A stretch of DNA of 6,268 nucleotides, taken from contig JAEZHZ010000320.1 in assembly GCA_023436745.1 (NCBI GenBank), positions 1 to 6,268 of the forward strand, written 5' to 3'. The notes beneath the pieces were generated by a model, which ran no database searches, was not told the origin of the DNA, and was given only the letters and a program-made list of their open reading frames with translations. Source of the DNA: Pseudomonadota bacterium (GTDB lineage: Bacteria > Pseudomonadota > Alphaproteobacteria > Rhizobiales > Devosiaceae). The position numbers and the translations under genes are program-made. Shown in pieces: positions 5,176-6,268 of this stretch (its first letter is position 1; every line of letters begins with the position of its first letter).

Positions 5176-6171
5176 ATGAAGAAGCTGATCAACGACCCGG
5201 CCAACTATGTCGACGAAATGCTGGACGGGCTGTGTCTCGCGCATCCCGGTCTTGTGCGGGTGGGTGACGACCGTCGCGCCATCGCGCGGGCTGGTGGCAT
5301 TCGCCAGGGCAAGGTGGGCGTCGTTTCCGGTGGTGGCTCCGGGCACCTGCCGCTGTTCACCGGCTACGTGGGCGAGGGCCTGCTCGATGCCTGTGCCATC
5401 GGCAATGTCTTCGAGGGCCCCACCATCAATTCCTGTCAGGATGCCATCGCGGCGGCCAATGGCGGGGCAGGGGTTCTCTGCCTGTTCGGCAACTACGGCG
5501 GCGACAGGATGAACTTCGAAATGGCCAGCGAGTTCGCGGCCATGGAAGGGATCGAGACCCGCACCGTTCTCGGCACCGATGACATTGCCAGCGCCGGTCC
5601 CGACGAGAGCGGCAAGCGTCGTGGCGTGGCGGGCCTGATCTTTGCGTACAAGGCCGCGGGTGCGCTGGCGGAGCAGGGCGCCCCGCTCGATGCCGTCGCT
5701 GCCATCGCCCAGAAGACGGTGGACCGCACCCGCACCATCGGCGTGGCGTTGTCCTCGTGCCAGATCCCCGGCGCCGCAGTCCCCAACTTCACTATCGGCG
5801 ACGACGAGATCGAGATGGGCATGGGCATCCATGGAGAGCCCGGCATCTGGCGCCGCCAGATCCGTCCCGCCGACGAACTGGTCGACGAGATGATCGCCCT
5901 GCTCCTCAAGGAGCGGCCGGAAGGCGCGTCGCGCGTCGCCATCCTGGTCAACAGCCTCGGCGCCACCCCGTTCGAGGAGCTGTTCATTCTTTATCGCCGT
6001 GCCGCACAGCAGCTCGGAGCCGCCGGGCTCGAGATCGTGCGGCCGCTGGTCGGCCCCTACGTCACGTCCATGGAAATGGGAGGCGCTTCGATCAGCCTGT
6101 GCTTCCTCGACGACGAAATCGAGGCGCTGCTGGCGGCCCCGGCCGATTGTCCCTTCTGGCGGGTGGGCTGA
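5176..6171 (+). CDS. dhaK: Dihydroxyacetone kinase-like subunit DhaK
   Basis: This 331-residue protein is the substrate-binding subunit of a dihydroxyacetone-type kinase, acting in the cytoplasm with DhaL. The N-terminus MKKLIND and the main motifs match the DhaK family: SGGGSGH (51-57), GNYGGDRMNFE (105-115), RRGVAG (148-153), GIHGEPG (217-223) and LVNSLGATP-EEL (257-269). His219 corresponds to the histidine that binds the ketone covalently as a hemiaminal in E. coli DhaK (His218). Asp110 and His57 match the catalytic Asp109 and His56. Two departures: the residue after His57 is Leu58, where E. coli has Glu, and the protein lacks about 25 residues present in E. coli DhaK (356 aa) between the GEPG region and the final domain. 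Such variants may use substrates other than dihydroxyacetone, for example tetruloses. GGAGG lies 6 bases before the ATG. The start of dhaL follows after 3 bases. No PTS phosphoryl donor (dhaM) is visible, so the donor is uncertain. Confidence 0.93.
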   Translation: MKKLINDPANYVDEMLDGLCLAHPGLVRVGDDRRAIARAGGIRQGKVGVVSGGGSGHLPLFTGYVGEGLLDACAIGNVFEGPTINSCQDAIAAANGGAGVLCLFGNYGGDRMNFEMASEFAAMEGIETRTVLGTDDIASAGPDESGKRRGVAGLIFAYKAAGALAEQGAPLDAVAAIAQKTVDRTRTIGVALSSCQIPGAAVPNFTIGDDEIEMGMGIHGEPGIWRRQIRPADELVDEMIALLLKERPEGASRVAILVNSLGATPFEELFILYRRAAQQLGAAGLEIVRPLVGPYVTSMEMGGASISLCFLDDEIEALLAAPADCPFWRVG

Positions 6172-6174
6172 GCC

Positions 6175-6268
6175 ATGAGCATCACCATCGAGACCCTGGC
6201 CATCGCCATTGCCAGTGCCGATGCCGAGATGGCACGGCTGACCGACGTGCTCAACGCCGCCGACGCCA
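6175..6268 (+). CDS. dhaL: Dihydroxyacetone kinase nucleotide-binding subunit DhaL, N-terminus (partial)
   Basis: ATG 6175 opens a frame that runs off the window after 31 residues: MSITIETLAIAI at the start and EMARLTDVLNAADA at the end. In DhaL proteins an N-terminal helix leads into L-x-x-L-[ND]-x-x-D just before the GDGD magnesium-ATP motif. The residues LTDVLNAADA fit that lead-in, but the GDGD motif itself lies beyond the window. The start is 3 bases after the dhaK stop, with the weak GGTGGG as ribosome site, so translation is probably coupled. The order dhaK-dhaL is usual for two-gene kinases. DhaL would supply ADP or ATP for phosphoryl transfer to the substrate held by DhaK; whether the donor is ATP or a PTS protein depends on genes outside the window. 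Confidence 0.75.
   Translation, partial: MSITIETLAIAIASADAEMARLTDVLNAADA

Noticed and set aside
3958..5832. A 624-codon open frame on the minus strand across the lyase gene, the gap and dhaK
   Set aside because: It is antisense to two genes with clear family motifs, has biased composition (rich in H, R, D and G) and no recognisable domain. Such long antisense frames are expected in GC-rich coding DNA.

Overview
The window is compact, GC-rich bacterial DNA (roughly 60-65% G+C by eye). It is almost entirely protein-coding, with GC-ending codons, Shine-Dalgarno sites and a periplasmic binding protein carrying a signal peptide. This suggests a Gram-negative member of the Pseudomonadota; the sequence alone does not let me name a genus. 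No rRNA, tRNA, CRISPR array, transposase or phage gene was seen.

Layout: (1) Positions 1-698, + strand: the 3' end of a TRAP transporter fused permease of the TAXI type, followed by a one-base-overlapping DUF1850 gene. (2) Positions 699-809: a short convergent gap with two stem-loops, probably terminators. (3) Positions 810-3874, - strand: a complete tripartite tricarboxylate transporter (TTT) operon in the order tctC (periplasmic binding protein), tctB (small membrane subunit), tctA (large permease). Two strong hairpins lie between tctC and tctB. (4) Positions 3875-4176: a 302-base divergent control region with a good sigma70-like promoter and several palindromes. Two of these share the 17-base form GTNCC-N7-GGAAC and are probable operators. 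(5) Positions 4177-6268, + strand: a DapA/NAL-family class I lyase, then dhaK, then the start of dhaL, cut by the window end.

How it may work: the divergent TTT operon and the lyase-dhaK-dhaL operon share one control region, so they probably form one catabolic unit. TctCBA would import an organic acid. The DapA-like enzyme would cleave or dehydrate a 2-oxo acid through a Schiff-base lysine. The ATP-dependent DhaK/DhaL kinase would phosphorylate the small carbonyl fragment, feeding it to central metabolism with pyruvate. The lyase lacks the arginine typical of true dihydrodipicolinate synthase, and DhaK departs from classical DhaK beside its active-site histidine. The substrate is therefore probably not the textbook one. 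It cannot be named from sequence alone, and this pathway is the window's best candidate for something undescribed.
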